From NCBI GenBank assembly GCA_000149265.1, contig CH003160.1, forward strand, positions 376,983 to 440,982: a DNA stretch of 64,000 bases, given 5' to 3'. Numbering within the stretch: position 1 is the first letter of the stretch; every line of letters starts with the position of its first letter. Below the pieces are notes generated by a model. That model did not search any database and had not been told where the DNA came from. It saw only the letters and a program-made list of their open reading frames with translations. The DNA comes from Ciona savignyi. Taxonomy: Eukaryota; Chordata; Ascidiacea; Phlebobranchia; Cionidae. This document shows positions 30,983 to 47,100 of the stretch, one piece after another. The position numbers and the translations under genes were made by a program.

Positions 30983-33900
30983 AAGTGCCTAACTCAGAAC
31001 ATTTTGCTTAAACTACCTTTAGTACAGACAAAACTATGAGACGCATTCTTCTTATTCCATTACCACAAGAAATTCTTTCATTTTCTTTCTCTAATATGCT
31101 GAGTGACATATTGTCTGGTGTATTTATGTATTTATCAATCGTGCTTTCATATGTCTTTCCTTCTGCTAACTGTGATGTTGTACCAGTATTAGATGTTGCC
31201 TGTAATCACTGTTGACTGTGTGTTGTGTGTTTGTTTAAAGATATCCTGCTGCTGTATTACAACGCACTCAATTTATATACAACATACTTTAAAAAAAAGT
31301 TTACTACACAACAAATTTATAATTATAATTTTACTTCTGTATACCATTGAAGCCTTCACGCCTTATGAACATGACATTAGTATTTAGCCGTTTTTTCTTG
31401 TGTCGTTGTGGTAAAAATTGTGGCTACACAAATACTTGTTTCTGTCGATTGTTTAAACGCATGGAGATCTATGCTTTTTACATCTTGTGAACAATAAATA
31501 AAGAACCGTTCTCTATGTCAATCAGCTCGAATATTAAATATAACCGGTCACAACATTATGGTGGTTAAGAAAGACAGTTTTAACCAGACCGATTATATGT
31601 TTCTTTTCTTGTCTGGCTCCTATGATGCAAGGTTTTGACCATGACCAAGAGATTTTACGGTCATTTTTGACCCAGCTGCATTAAGTTAACTCGAAGTTCT
31701 CGTAGTATCAAAATTAATTGAAGACGAGAAAGAAGGGATTGAAATGCTTTTGGTGTCAATTGTATTTTTAAACTTTTATTGTCAAATATCGGCGGTAAGG
31801 TTTATGGCATTCTAACAAGTTTCTTAATATGTAAGTAATTATTTTGATAACGTATTTGTTTTCACTGGTAGCAAAGGTTTGGAAAAAAATATTACACATT
31901 TTTAAATACGCCCCGCTGATTATAAATGTTTGTAGGAACCGCCCAAACGTAACCTTTGAACTTTGTAAATCCTGCTTCGGACTTAACTGCTATGTTTTGC
32001 GTAACTATGTTAAATCACGAGATTATCTCGTTAATTTAACTCTCCGTTGCTTTAAAGTTTCTATATGATTTAGATATAATTTTTAAGACTCGGATATCAC
32101 ACCAAATGCGAAAACAACGATCGGAATATTGTAATATCTTAACGTACATTTTTCCTGGTTGCGGCGATATTGCATTTTCGTCTATAACCAATACTCTATT
32201 AAAACAGAAGGAATATTTTGTAAGTCGAAACCGTAACATAAGTTGCTTATATAACCATATACGTCGTTTGGTGATAATTTGCATAATTTGCTTTTATTTT
32301 GTGTATTTCGGTAGGTTACGATGTCGTTCGACGAACGGTACATTCGTTTTAAAATATTGTCCGGCATCATTTGTGATGTTGTTATTTAAAACAGTCTAGC
32401 CATCTTTATTTACCATACTGTGCTACCTGTATTATATTTAAATCTTAGTCAGTTGCGATATAAGGTAGTTTTAATATGACTAATCCATTAACGAATAGAC
32501 CTAGGCTGTGTTGCAATTGTAAAAATACTCTATAGTAACCTGGTAATGAATAAACATTTGTGTTATTTTGTTAACTATTATTTTTCATGTAGTTTCATGT
32601 TTTAACCTTAACTACGTTAGACTACTGTTTCAAAGATTTAATGCTTCTTTGACAACGAAGGGTGCAGGCCAACTGAAAATTCATCTTCAAATATATTTAT
32701 TCCAAGGACCAATCAAGGTAATTCATGTGATGTACATATTAATGCCCCATTGAACTAGCATGGAAAGCATGGTAGGTTCTCCAAAATATTTTATAAATTA
32801 ATATTAATGCGCTTAAAGTAATTGAGAAATGTACTCCAAATCAGTAATCAGACCAGTCACACCCGATATTATGAGTCAAATATAATCTTTGTCTATATTT
32901 TGCTGTTGTGGACCATATTATCGAATCATAAACTCTGCCTTACTTTCCAAAATGGTTATTGAAGTTATATTAAGCCTATATATTATATACCTGTACATGA
33001 AAACACTGCAATGGAAGATATCATTTATTTAGATTATTATAGTGTTGGTCATGATATATTCTTTTTTATAGAAAATGTTATTTTATATATATATATACTG
33101 GTCCTAGGCTATAGAGCGAGATGATGTATTGCAGGATGTTTTAAATAATAAATTTTTAGCTTTAGTTGTATATTAATACTACATTATAATTTGTTGTACA
33201 CTCCTTTACTCTTTGCAACTCTTTTAAAGCAGTCATACTTATATAAAACATATAGAAATGTTTCACTACTCCTGCTTAACATTATTACTTCATTTACGCA
33301 TTTGTCTGTAATTGATTTTTCATGCGCTGACCTTTGCCGCTTATAGCCGACTATAAATTGTGAGCAACGTGTCTGCGCCACTGAAACTATTGATTGACTC
33401 ATGAAAGCGCAGTTTCATCAGAACAGGAAGCCGCCAGTATTCGGTGGCCTGGCTGATATTCTTTGTATAGCTGGATTGTGACGTTAACTTGCAGTTTTAT
33501 ATAGCAATGATGAAACTTTTCGATTATGTGTATGGAAGGAACTAAGTCGTATTGAATAGTTAAATTTAGTTTAGTTTTGGATTACTGCACTGCAATATGT
33601 TTATTATTAACTATTAAAAGCTGAAAATTGTACAGTATCAGTAAAGGTTACTCTTTAAAAAATGTTATTCTTTTGCTATTAGGGTTGTATACAGTATTAT
33701 CAATATACATACTCTAGCAGTTATTTTAAAAGTTCATATATGGTTTACAATTTTAAAGCACATAAATAACAGCATTGATACAAAAAATATATATTATTTA
33801 AAAACAGTTCATTTCCTGGTTTGCAGTGGCAATTGCTGTGCTGCCATATAAGTACCTATAAAGTTTATTAACTCAAGAATCTATCCTACCAAATATATCA

Positions 33901-35845
33901 TATGTACATATAATTATAAATACAAATGGCAAGTGTTTGTTGTTGTAATATGAGAATATAGTTTTTAATATTGTTAATTTCATCTGGGTGGCACTGTGTG
34001 TGAAATGTCAGAAGGTTTAATATGAAGTAACTGTTCAAGGTGTGTGAGTAATATCCCTTACCAATATCCCTTTTTTATTAATTCTTTTATCATATAACCT
34101 ACCAATATATATGTCCACTAATAATATGTATCAGTATTTTTTTTGTAGCACACATTTGAGTTTTTAATGAAATTTTTACCTGAATTGTTTAGACCATGTC
34201 TGTTGTAATAAAGTTGTGATAGCAGTAGTGTCATAAAAATATAATTTCACTGGAGGGGTAGTTTTAGCCCATCACAAAATACACTGCTTAAAAATTGTGT
34301 TTTTAGTTAATCATTGGTAATTAAAATTATATTATAATGTAAAACCTTGGGACATAATAATTTAAACACAAAAGAATTATTCTGTATTAGTACTGTTAAC
34401 TGGTCATGCACAAGCAAATAAAAAAAAATATTCTTTGTCTTATTTGACTGTGTGTATATGTGACCTGTATTGTGATATTGTGTGGGTTAGTATAGCATAT
34501 CATCTTAAATATATTTTTTAGTTCCATCATTGTGCCACTGTAAAGTTATTGTTACCATTCAGACAAGCCTTTGTGTACAAGTGGCATTTCCTTTGAGTCA
34601 GATGCAACAGTTAAGAAGCTTGTAGTTAGTTTGTTTTGTAATATTAATTGAAGCAGTTAGAACGGGAAATTTGGTCATAATGAATAATAATGACAATACA
34701 TAGCTTGCTGGCGACAGTGCTATGTTTCTTAACAATAAACTTGCCTCCATCGAAAATCTGTATCTGTTACTTTTGTCCTTATCCTGTGCTGGTTCTGGTG
34801 GGCTGCTGAACAGCTACATATATGAATCTAAGTGTGAACAAATTAATATAACCGAAATAAAAGGATTTGGCTGTATAAGCTTGACCTAAACAATTTTGAG
34901 GAATAGACACAGCTAAAAAGACTCAAATCTTAACTGAAAGTAGAGTTGAGATGAATGAAAGTTGTTTTTGCCTTAAGTTATGCTACAGTCAGCTTGAATC
35001 TGAAGACTTCTGCTCCAGTTATAAGCAATAGTGGAAACTTTTGTTAGTCAAGCTTTATTTTTTGTCTGCGATTAAAATAATTCTCAGAGTGACGCTCCAG
35101 AATCATTAAAAAGAGTCATTCCTAAAACTAGAGTTTTAAAAAGGGTTGGCCTGGTTGAAACAGCAATATAAGTAGGCCTATATCACAATAATATTGGCTA
35201 AAAGTATAGGTGTCAATCTGCAATGTATGTTTGCAAATGTCAATGCTATAGTTGTTGCCAGATTTAAATGCTAGTTGTGTTAAAAATTAGGTTATAAAAT
35301 AAGAATATAAATACCCATAATAGTATTCTTGGTGACAAAAATATTAAAAAAGTAATGTCACCAAGCTTAAAAAAACACGCAAAATTTTATAATTAAATCT
35401 ATCCATATTGCAAAAGTAAAGGGTTGATATAGGTATGTATTATACCGCATCTAAATATATGCTTAATTCAAATAATAATACCAAAACCATATAATTATGA
35501 AACTTGAGTTATCTTGACCTTTACTTCAATTAACACTTTCATAGCTCTTTTTTCCACCCTTTTCACAGTTGTTTATTTCCCATTCGCTATAAGATAATGA
35601 ATGATATATAATATTATGTTGTCATACTAGCCAGTATATATATATATATATATCTTGAATACAGTATTGATTTTAGATTGAATTGGTTGCTATTATTTAG
35701 TGTCGTATTAATTTGCTTGGTGAGAAAAAAAATCCTCTTTGACATCAGATCAATCACGAAGTCATTACGTGCTGAACACCCCACTTACATAGTCGACCAT
35801 TCAAGCCCTTTGCACTCTCCTCGGATAAGTGCTGGTACAGGAACA
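30983..35845. other. DCLK 3' UTR and long DCLK-Rac intergenic region
   Basis: A DCLK poly(A) signal cluster (AATAAA at 31493 and 31497) ends the upstream gene. From about 31.5 to 35.7 kb I find no conserved coding segment and no member of the repeat families seen elsewhere in the window, only short AT microsatellites (for example about 33083-33099 and 35633-35653). The lack of recognisable transposons over 4 kb, unlike the other long intergenic stretches here, makes it a reasonable place for Rac or DCLK regulatory DNA; that is inference only. Confidence 0.55.
31493..31502 (+). terminator. DCLK poly(A) signals (overlapping AATAAA pair)
   Basis: 'aataaataaa' lies about 510 nt after the DCLK stop codon and is the first canonical signal downstream of it that I see. 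Confidence 0.55.
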
Positions 35846-37748
<1,903 letters not shown>

Positions 37749-39116
37749 TATCATTACTCTTCGATATTAGGACAAAGCGATTTTTGCTCTTATTTAAGTA
37801 GCGCCTGCCTCCTTGAAGCGACTTGTACGTTTTTGAGCTTTAGAGTCATTTAAATATTGTGTCCTAGCACTAATTCCAGCGCCTTTGGCTCTTTATTGCT
37901 GTTCGCACTAATTTCAATAATCGGCAACATAGCTAAACAAAGGAAAGGCAAAAAATCATGCCATGTTTAAATACACTGGAGTGCATTTCATTGCATGGTG
38001 TTTTGCGTGCAATGTTCCTGTTATGTGTCACAGCCACCATATACCATTGTACAGTCGATTATTGTTCCAAACCAAAATGAGATTAGCACATTGGCTTTCC
38101 AAATTAAATGCAAATTCTTATCATGTACATACCAGTATTCAAGCGGAAGTTTTTTGTTTTACTTTTAAACAAATATTTCTAAATTTAATGGCTCAACAAT
38201 CAAATGTATTTTTTTCCCATTTAATTAAATGGCGTCTATTAATTACTGATTTTAAATTGTCAAGGTTGCTTTGCTGGCAGTTTTTCCCGTTCTTATTATC
38301 CTAGAAATGTTGGTATTATTAACTTGTGACCGATTAATTTGTCGTATACACCAAGAGAACGAATAAAGCTCACTCCATATACCGCGGCTACTTTCATATT
38401 AACCAAAATTTACATTCTGCCCATCGTAAAATCTAGTTTATTAATTTGTTAGTGTTTAAAGAAGATAAAGGAAGATAGTATCATAAAATGGTTATGTTAG
38501 CTAATAGTCCTTGATTTTCTTTACCGTTGCGATGTTTCTCTAAGGAATGGAGAATACAATATAATGTAAAAGTATAATAATTTTACTTACTTTTTTAGAA
38601 TTCTCCAGGGACTGTAATTTAAACCTGGTAAAATCGATTATTTATGGACAATACTTTAATCCATAGCTTTTGGTTTCCGTGTTGGTTTAACAAAGGACTT
38701 TTAAAGTTGCGCATTTGACCATCAGTCGAAATAAGATAAGATCGAAACCGCATTTAAACTGACCAGCCGTGCGCAAGATCAACGTTGCATAAACCCGATG
38801 GTTTAAATACACAAAAACTGAAGTAATAGCCCCATTGTATTACATACATTACAAAACTCGACGTCTTTTACTTCTAACATATTAGAAATGTCTTTTTATT
38901 TGGTAGCGGTATTGGGACCCAGCACACGGCCACGTTTATCGTTTTCGACTTGTAAAACCTGATTAACTGCATATGTCGGAAGGAAAACAGCTTAAGCACA
39001 CTTTCTCTCGAGTCACATGTAATGTCTATATGGTTGTCCTTCAATTTGCCAGTTCTGACCGTCCTTTTGAGTGAAAAGTTTAGATCTTGCATAATTTACC
39101 AAATCTCATTTTTATT
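37749..39116. other. Rac 3' UTR and downstream flank
   Basis: AATAAA at 38362-38367 is the likely Rac poly(A) signal. The rest is AT-rich with no recognisable gene. Confidence 0.55.
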
Positions 39117-39332
39117 CCGACAGATTAGTCTGGTGGTTTGGTGCCTTTCAGCCGAAGAGTTGTAACTACAAAACTGGTCGCTATTTGGTCTGATGTGTCC
39201 TAGGGCAAGGCACTTAGGCGACATTGCTTGAACCCAGCGGATTAATGGGTTCTATACCAAATTGAAGGAACGTGTAAATCATACACAACATACTGCTATA
39301 GCTCCTGTAACCCGACGGTGGGGCGAGGTGAA
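39117..39332 (+). repeat. SINE copy
   Basis: The head 'ttccgacagattagtctggt', 'cctttcagccg', 'gggcaaggcacttaggcgac', 'cccagcggattaatgggttc' and the block 'aacccgacggtgg' are present; the tail is cut short. It lies at the left edge of an older mobile-element relic. Confidence 0.8.
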
Positions 39333-39429
39333 CTTACTGCCAAGTAAGCTAAACATATTACTAGCGCAAATAAACGCTTTGAGTTTTCTCTATATAGTTT
39401 CTTCTCTCTATTAAAATAGTTTCTTTTTC

Positions 39430-40430
39430 AAAGAATGTGTCATATTTGCAACGTGGGAAGATAACAAACCACCTCCAGACGGCATTTTACATGGAGTACG
39501 AGTGAATCAATTACGTCTGCGAATCAAACAACATAAAGGCAATGTTTGCCAGCAAGCAAATTCGGCTTACGAAAAACAGCAATTGCTTCTGATCCACCAG
39601 GGCGGGTATAGCAAAACAGCTGCTGGGCATTCTACCAGCCTCCGGTGAGGATAAGTCTTTATGGTGGCATAGGGTTATAATGATGCTTCAGCGATGTCAG
39701 AACAATACAATGGCGTACAGAACATTCCTCTACTGTAGATTTAAGCGTAGCTGTATCGTCTATACAGAACTACATAGAATCTCTACAACGAATGCGTGAT
39801 GGCAACACGTTTAGAGTTTTGATTGCACGAGCAAAAAAACGTTACAGGAGCCTAACATTATTGCCAAGAAGACCTGGCCGACATCTTTATTGAGAGTGTG
39901 CCCGCTTATACCACTTGTACAGTTGTACACACTACGATAGAGGAGTGTTTTCTCCTTACAAATGCGCTACCAATTTAATGTACATAAATCCGGCCGGTTG
40001 GTCTAATTGCCTTAACCCAGCGGATTAATGGGTTCTGTCAAATTGAAGGAACGTGTCTATCATATACAACACACTGCAATAGCTCCGGTAACCCGACGGT
40101 GGGCGCGAGGTGATCTGACGATTGCCGGTGTGTTAACCCCATTGGTTTTCCCATGCACGGGGATAAACATGAATATCCTATCCTATCCTCCTAAATACTG
40201 CGTCAATCGTTTAAAAGCATCAGATCCGCAGTTAAACAATTTTTTTCTTCGTGTGACGAAGATGCAATGGCGGTTGAATATTTGCGTTGGTAAAATGTAT
40301 ACCTTTAGTCTACATACACCGTGATATAAACTTAAATTATGGTGATGTCATTTTCGAGTTCGGAAAGAAACTTCGGCGCTTAGATTTTAGGTAGAATCAA
40401 AATATCGCGATGGTTTTTACATTTGTTTTG
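39430..40430 (+). mobile_element. Decayed hAT-like element (copy A), interrupted by a SINE
   Basis: Its left part ('aacaaaccacctccagacgg') matches 56.25 kb ('aacaaaccacccccagacgg'). Its right part ('catacaccgtgatataaac', 'gcttagattttaggtagaat') matches 57.33-57.40 kb. The two regions therefore look like diverged copies of one element. The other copy carries a hAT transposase C-terminal relic. No frame is intact here. Confidence 0.55.
39988..40192 (+). repeat. SINE with internal deletion, nested in the hAT-like relic
   Basis: 'atccggccggttggtctaat' jumps directly to 'aacccagcggattaatgggt', so most of the tRNA-like head is missing. The body and tail to 'gaatatcctatcctatcc' are nearly identical to other copies, so it is a fairly recent insertion. 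Confidence 0.85.
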
Positions 40431-41158
40431 GTGTTCGTTTTTTTATTGCGATTTTAAATACGTTAATAAAACTTTTTGTTAACGTTTTGGTTAAGTTTTA
40501 TTATAGAGTACTGATATATTGGTAAAAAACCCACCCTTAACTCGATCAATTCAGTTCAATTCAATTTATTTTTCAAATAATAACATACATACGGCGATAA
40601 TTAATAAACAAACAATGGAAATCAACAAATATTTAAATCCGACCGATCTTAAATACACCACTGATAATATGCTACCTGTTTTGTTTTGTATTGTGGTTGA
40701 CGCTACAAGATAAGAAAAAATTAAATTAATTATTAATTTTTGTACATGCTTTCTTCCCTGGAAGTGTGCTTGCATTGCATATGTATGTCTGTGTTTGGGG
40801 TTGCATGCATTTGTAGCAACTCCAATATTCCACTACTTGCTCACCTCTTGCGTATATCTCCAAAGACTCTTTACCATTCAATTTGGTGACCGGAACTACG
40901 CAATGATATGGTTCAGTGAATATTACATGACGTATTACGACTTAGTTAGGGGAAGAAAGAAATTGACAGGACCATAATAATAATATCGTTACACGTTATT
41001 TTGGTATACGGGATTGATCATATTTTGCATTCCGAATTGATCTTTCCCGTGCAAAATCCACAATCAGTGGTTAGGGGCTCTGGTAGCAAACAAGTGTAGG
41101 CCTACTACATTAATTTTTTTCGATTTGTTGTATTACAGAACCATTTTATATAAAAGTG

Positions 41159-44100
41159 ATGGCCGATGTAATGGAACCGAAGGGTGTGCACGATTTAAAT
41201 CGTGCAAATCTTACTTCTTATCTAGCAAAGTTACTCAACCAAAATCTGTCCTCTTCCTTGGTTGTAAAGCAATTCAAGTAAGTAGTCTAATTTTCCAACC
41301 TTTAATTGGTAATTAATGCAGTTCAGCGGAAATCTTATGAAACCGTATCTTATTTTTTGCCATATTACTCGAATAAATTTGACAACTGCATCGGATATGC
41401 AGATGTTATCCAATGATATCAGTTTAATCCGACCGGATAGTCTGGTGGTTTAGTGCGGTGCCTTTCAGTCGAAAGTTTGCAGGTTCGAAACCGGTCTCTA
41501 GCTGGTCGGTTGTGTCCTTGGGCAAGGCACTTAACGGACATTGTCTGAACCTAGTGAATTATTGGGTTCTACCAAAATGAAGGAATGTCTCAATTATACA
41601 ACACACTGCAATAGCTCCGGTAACCCGACGGTGGGCACAAGGTTATCTGACGATTGCCTGTGTGTTAACCCCCTTGGTTTTCCCATTTAGGGGATAAACA
41701 TGATTATCCTATCTTTTTCTAAACCACCTGTACATCACATCAAACTCATTAAATTGCATATGGACATGTATGCATATAAATTTGTGTTAACATAGATAGA
41801 AATTGCTTAATAAAATAAGCCATTAAAGGGTCAGGTCTGTCGCTTACAGTCATTAAATTCATTTACATTACTGTACAGAGCTGGCCAGTCTAATCCAACA
41901 TATTACGTTAAATTCGGTGAAAATGAACTAGTATTAAGAAAAAAGCCCCCAGGACAGCTTCTGTATGGAGCACATCAAGTAAGATAGTTTTATTTTAACT
42001 TAGCAGTTTTATTTTTAGTTTTAACCTGTTCAATGCAGATTGGGCGTGAGTACAAAGTTATGGATGCTTTATATAAAGCAAACTTTCCTGTTCCAAGGAT
42101 GATTGGTTACTGCAAGGATTCAACTGTGTTAGGAACTGAATTCTTTGTTATGGAGTTTTTAGGGGTTAGTGTTTGTTTCTGTGATTTGATTTTGTTGACT
42201 ATTTGTCTTCGATTTAATCATTGAATTTTTTTCAGGGTCGTGTGTTATCCCAAACCATGGTTGGACTCACTGCAAAAGAACGGGTTAAATGCATAAAGAG
42301 TGCGACCAAAACACTTGCAAAACTGCATTCATTTAATCCAGTTGCACTTGGCTTAGACGACTTCGGAAAAACTACTGGATTTTGCAGTCGAGTGGTTAGT
42401 ACTAACTCCCATGTAAGGTTTGGAACAACTTACTTAAAAATCCAACTTTTTTCCAGCTAAACACTTGGTCGAAGCAGTATTATGCATCGGCTCACAAAGA
42501 CATTCCACAGATGAAAGAGTTAATAACCTGGCTAACCAACAAGTTGCCCAACATTACGGAGGAAAGCTCTATTATTCATGGAGATTATTCCCTAAACAAT
42601 GTAATGTTTCATCCCATCAAGGTTAGAAGTTATGCAGAGAATAGTTTGTGTTACTTGCCATTATAAGTAGAATATGGGAAAATCAAGATAATTGTAATTT
42701 TCTTTTGGAAAAGCTACACATTGGTTTCGTTTGTTATATATATTGTACTATTTACCAGTGTAAAAAGCACCAATACTAAAAACTAACCAAACAATTTAAA
42801 GATGGACAAAAAATATGCGAGAGCTCTTTTACCCATTTTGTTTTTAATGTCCAGAAACTTAACCACTCTTTAATCCATTACCAGCTTCAGCTTGCTTTTG
42901 CTCCATATATACCAAAAAATTTAAATTGCGTAAAGACTTTTTATAGCTAAATTAGAAATGATTGAAAATACAAATTAGATGCACAGTACCTTACTAAATT
43001 TGGAGCATATTATATATATATTAGAGTTGTCAGAACTTCCAATGGTCATTTAGACAGGACATTAAGAGAACGTTAAATAACCTGATCAGGATGAGCAATT
43101 ATTAGGGTGGTGATAAGTAGCCTAAAGAGAACACACCAAAGCCAGATGAATAAGCTATAACCTAATATTTGGTGGATAGCCCTTGAAGAAAATTCTAAGT
43201 AATCCCAAAAATCCAGAATAATATCAAATTTAGACAGGATGGTGCAGTCCATTTGAAACTTTTTGACATGTTATCTAACATGGTCTTGTGCATGGACCTG
43301 ACAATAATATATGCTTATTTGACTGGACATGGATAACAAGTATGGGTTGGTAAATTTAATATCGTTATGATTGCAGTCATGCAGAATTCTACAAACAATG
43401 GCAGTTAATACACTCCACCGTTTATAATCATTTTTTCAGTTAAGTAAAGTTAAATCTGCATGATTTTCTTAGTACATGATTGCTTTGTGTAACTTGAACT
43501 AGTTAGTTAAACATTTGTTATTTTTTGTGGTAACTAACAACAACTTAGTTTTTCTAATAATTAAGTAAATACTTCTGGCTTTAACTCTTTAGAAACGAGA
43601 TTCTTTTTGTGCAGTTTGACCGTCTATGCCTTGTAGTGCTCTATCGCCTCGCGTTTTATAGTTAGGGCAAAATGTTCAACACTAGAGTTGTTTGAAATAA
43701 AATTTTCAAAATTTCTGAAATTTTAATTTTTGATGACGTCACTATCTGGGCATCCATGTAGTGTTCTTTCTTATACATTGTTATAATTTCTGAACTGTTT
43801 ACAAAAAGCCTAACATATTCGCATTATTTTAAAAGGTTTTGTTAGCAGTGGCATTTTAACCTTTAATACTTTTTTAGAGTCGAGTGTTGGCTGTTTTGGA
43901 TTGGGAGTTATCTACTATTGGGCATCCATTGATGGATTTTGCCTATCTCTGTTTAATATACCATGCCCCGACAGAGTACTTTCTTGTCCAGCAAGTCGAT
44001 CAATGTGAACTGAAGTAAGTGGATTACTATACATATTTCAGTGTGTCTTTTATTGAAGTGAAAAATTGGTTAATGTGGGGAACCCTTGTATGTTTTCTAC

Positions 44101-47100
44101 ACAATGACCCTTGTATGTTTTACACAATCCAGTTGTCCCAAAATTCATACATTTACACACAAAGTTGCATATTTTTCATTTCTACAGGCAGTTATTCAAA
44201 GATCTTCCTTCTGAAGAAGAGCTGGTTAAATATTATTGCAAACTGAGAGGAATTTCATATCCAATACCCAACTGGAACTTTTATCTTTCTCTTAATTTCT
44301 TTAAATTATCGGCAATTGTCCAGGTCAGTGGATATCTTGGTATGGTTATTATTTGTTGTTATGTAACAACAATTTCAAATATTAGTTATTCCACTGTGAC
44401 ATCTACATTCATTAATAGTTTTAATTTATTTTCTTTGGTGCAAAATCTCATGCACAGTTATATTTTACAGGGTGTATACAGTCGGCATTTGAAAGGCAAT
44501 GCCAGTTCACCTAATGCCGCTATTTATGAGGCATTAGTGACTCCTTTGATTCAAAGGGCATTGGATTTGACAAAAATGTATGTAAATGGTATAGTTGAAT
44601 ATTTAAAAGGATTATATGTTTTTAATGCTATGTGCGAACTGTGTAAATATTAGTTAAATATTAACTTGTACAGGAAAATGTACAGTAAGGGTTATTTAGT
44701 AAGTTGAACTTAGCTGACTCACCATGATGAATTGTTAACAGGGCACAGTGCGAATTGCAAAATATTGCTTTCTGTTCTGCATTCAGTAATTTATAATTCT
44801 TAGTTTTAGAGTTTTTGTGTTTGCTGCTGTTGTAATAAACTTATCTGTTTTGTTTCTAAAGTGAACCTCAAACTGTCAACATGTCTTTGTCTCCATCACC
44901 CAAAGGAAAGGAGGTTTTGGAAAAGGTGAAAAAGTTTCTCAAGGAAAATTGTGAAGCCAATGAAAAGGTACAGTAGTATTTAACATACAAGTCCTTTAAG
45001 TCATGAGCTGAGATATAAGAGGGGGGCGTAAGCAGAGAGCAGATTTAAATCGGGCTTAACACAGAGATTTTATTACTAGAATGTTCATAAAGTAGTATTT
45101 TGCATAACAGTTTTATTACTATGAAAAGTACATTTTATTTCTATAAAAAGTATATATGTAGGGACAGTGGGTTGTTGGCATAACATGTACAATAATATAA
45201 GATGGTAAGTGTAAAGCGACACACTTTAAAATGATATTCTTAATACAATACAAACAGTACAATTGCCTGTTTTCAAAGTTGATTGTAAAAAAACATTTTA
45301 AACTTTAACGATATTTCCCAGGCCTACAACGAATATGTGGATGCTCAGAATGACCCGTTTTGTGTTGTTCCATTGATGGAAGAAATTAAGGTAATCACCC
45401 TAAATCCTATTTAGCTAGTTTTGAATGTTTGATTAAACACACAGGCCAAAGCAAAGCAAGAAGGTCTTTGGAACTTGTTTCTTCCAGATGTTAGTGGACT
45501 AAGTAATGTGGATTATGCCCACATTGCCGAACAACTAGGCAGGTCTGTCATGAATTCTGAGGCTTTGAACTGCAGTGCCCCTGGTAAGCCCGTATAGAAT
45601 ATTAGTTTATGAATCAGATTTAAATAAAATCTCACATTGTAGATACTGGTAACATGGAGGTGTTACACATGTATGGTAGTGATTACCAGAAGCGTAAATG
45701 GTTACAACCTCTTCTTGAAGGCAAGATCAGATCAGCATTTTGTATGACTGGTAAGATAGGAAAATAATACTCGCTGCCAAATCTCTAAAATCTTGCATAA
45801 TTAGAACCCCAAGTAGCTTCCAGTGATGCTACTAACATGGAAACCACTATCACAAGGGATGGAGATTCATATGTGGTGAATGGAAGAAAATGGTGGAGCA
45901 CTGGTAGGTTAAATAATTGTGTTTTTCACATTACCAGGTTTTAATGATATGTTGATTAGTAATATTGATCAGGTACTAAGACATAGCCATGTGTAATTTT
46001 AAGTACCAAACTGTGCAGTGTGTAAAGAAGAATCAGGTAAAGATGAAATATCCTATTCTATATTCTATTCTAAACTATCAAATTACACAATAAAAAAAAA
46101 ATTTGATCTCTTAAATAAAACAAAAACTTGAACATTCGTTAACTCTAGGTGTTCTGTTTCCTTTTTAAACAAAATATTATTTTTATTTAAATATAGAAAT
46201 AAACAATGTTATTTTTCTGCAGGGGCAGCCAACCCACGCTGCACATTTGGTATAGTAATGGGCAAAACAGGAGGTTCGAACACACCCAGGCACCAAAGCC
46301 ACAGCATGATTGTGGTGCCATTTTCAACACCTGGCGTTACTAAAGTTCGAAACTTGTCTGTATTTGGATATAATGGTAAATAATAATAAGTGTGTATGGG
46401 TTCGATATATTCAATTATAGTCATTGGTCAAGTAAGTTTGTTGGTAACATTCACATGAATAAACATGAATATCCTATAATATATATCAATTTTAGCTATT
46501 TTATTAATCAATATTAAAAATCTGTTTGTTTTTCAAACTTGCAGAGGCACCAAGTGGCCATAGTGAAATGTTGTTCGAGAATGTTAAGGTGCCAATTGAA
46601 AATCTTATATTGGGTGAAGGCAAAGGGTTTGAGATAGCACAGGGCCGACTTGGACCGGGTAGGATTCACCACTGCATGAGATCTATCGGTAAATGTTTTT
46701 TTATGGCCTGGCACTTTTATTATATCTTGGTAATTAAGGTAATTACACTTGAAAACTACTACATATTGTTTTGGTTAGTTGAACTAAAATTACAATAAAG
46801 TCTGGATGGTATGCAACCCACTGTAAAAGCTCTTGGTAGTAACAGTTTTTATAACACAGTTTATCATTTAAATACCTCATACCCATAGTTTAACCCATTT
46901 GAATCTACTGAATTAGGAAAACTGCAAACTTAAAGAGCAAGTGGTAAGTGTGAAGATCGAACATCAGCCAAATGGTACTACAATACAAACAAAATTTGAA
47001 CTGCATAGGTTTAAAATAAATCAAGAATTCACACAGTTTTTCTAGTTTACTACAGATTTGATTTATCTTTTCAGGACTTGCTGAAAGATGTTTATCACTC

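Noticed and set aside
32036-32399. Overlapping open frames of 80-97 codons in the DCLK-Rac intergenic region
   Set aside because: Composition is AT-driven (Ile/Tyr/Phe/Cys rich), there are no homologous motifs, and frames exist on both strands.
41427-41500. Standalone tRNA gene from A and B boxes
   Set aside because: The same head recurs with an identical 200-bp tail at many sites, so it is the head of a SINE, and the acceptor stem does not close.
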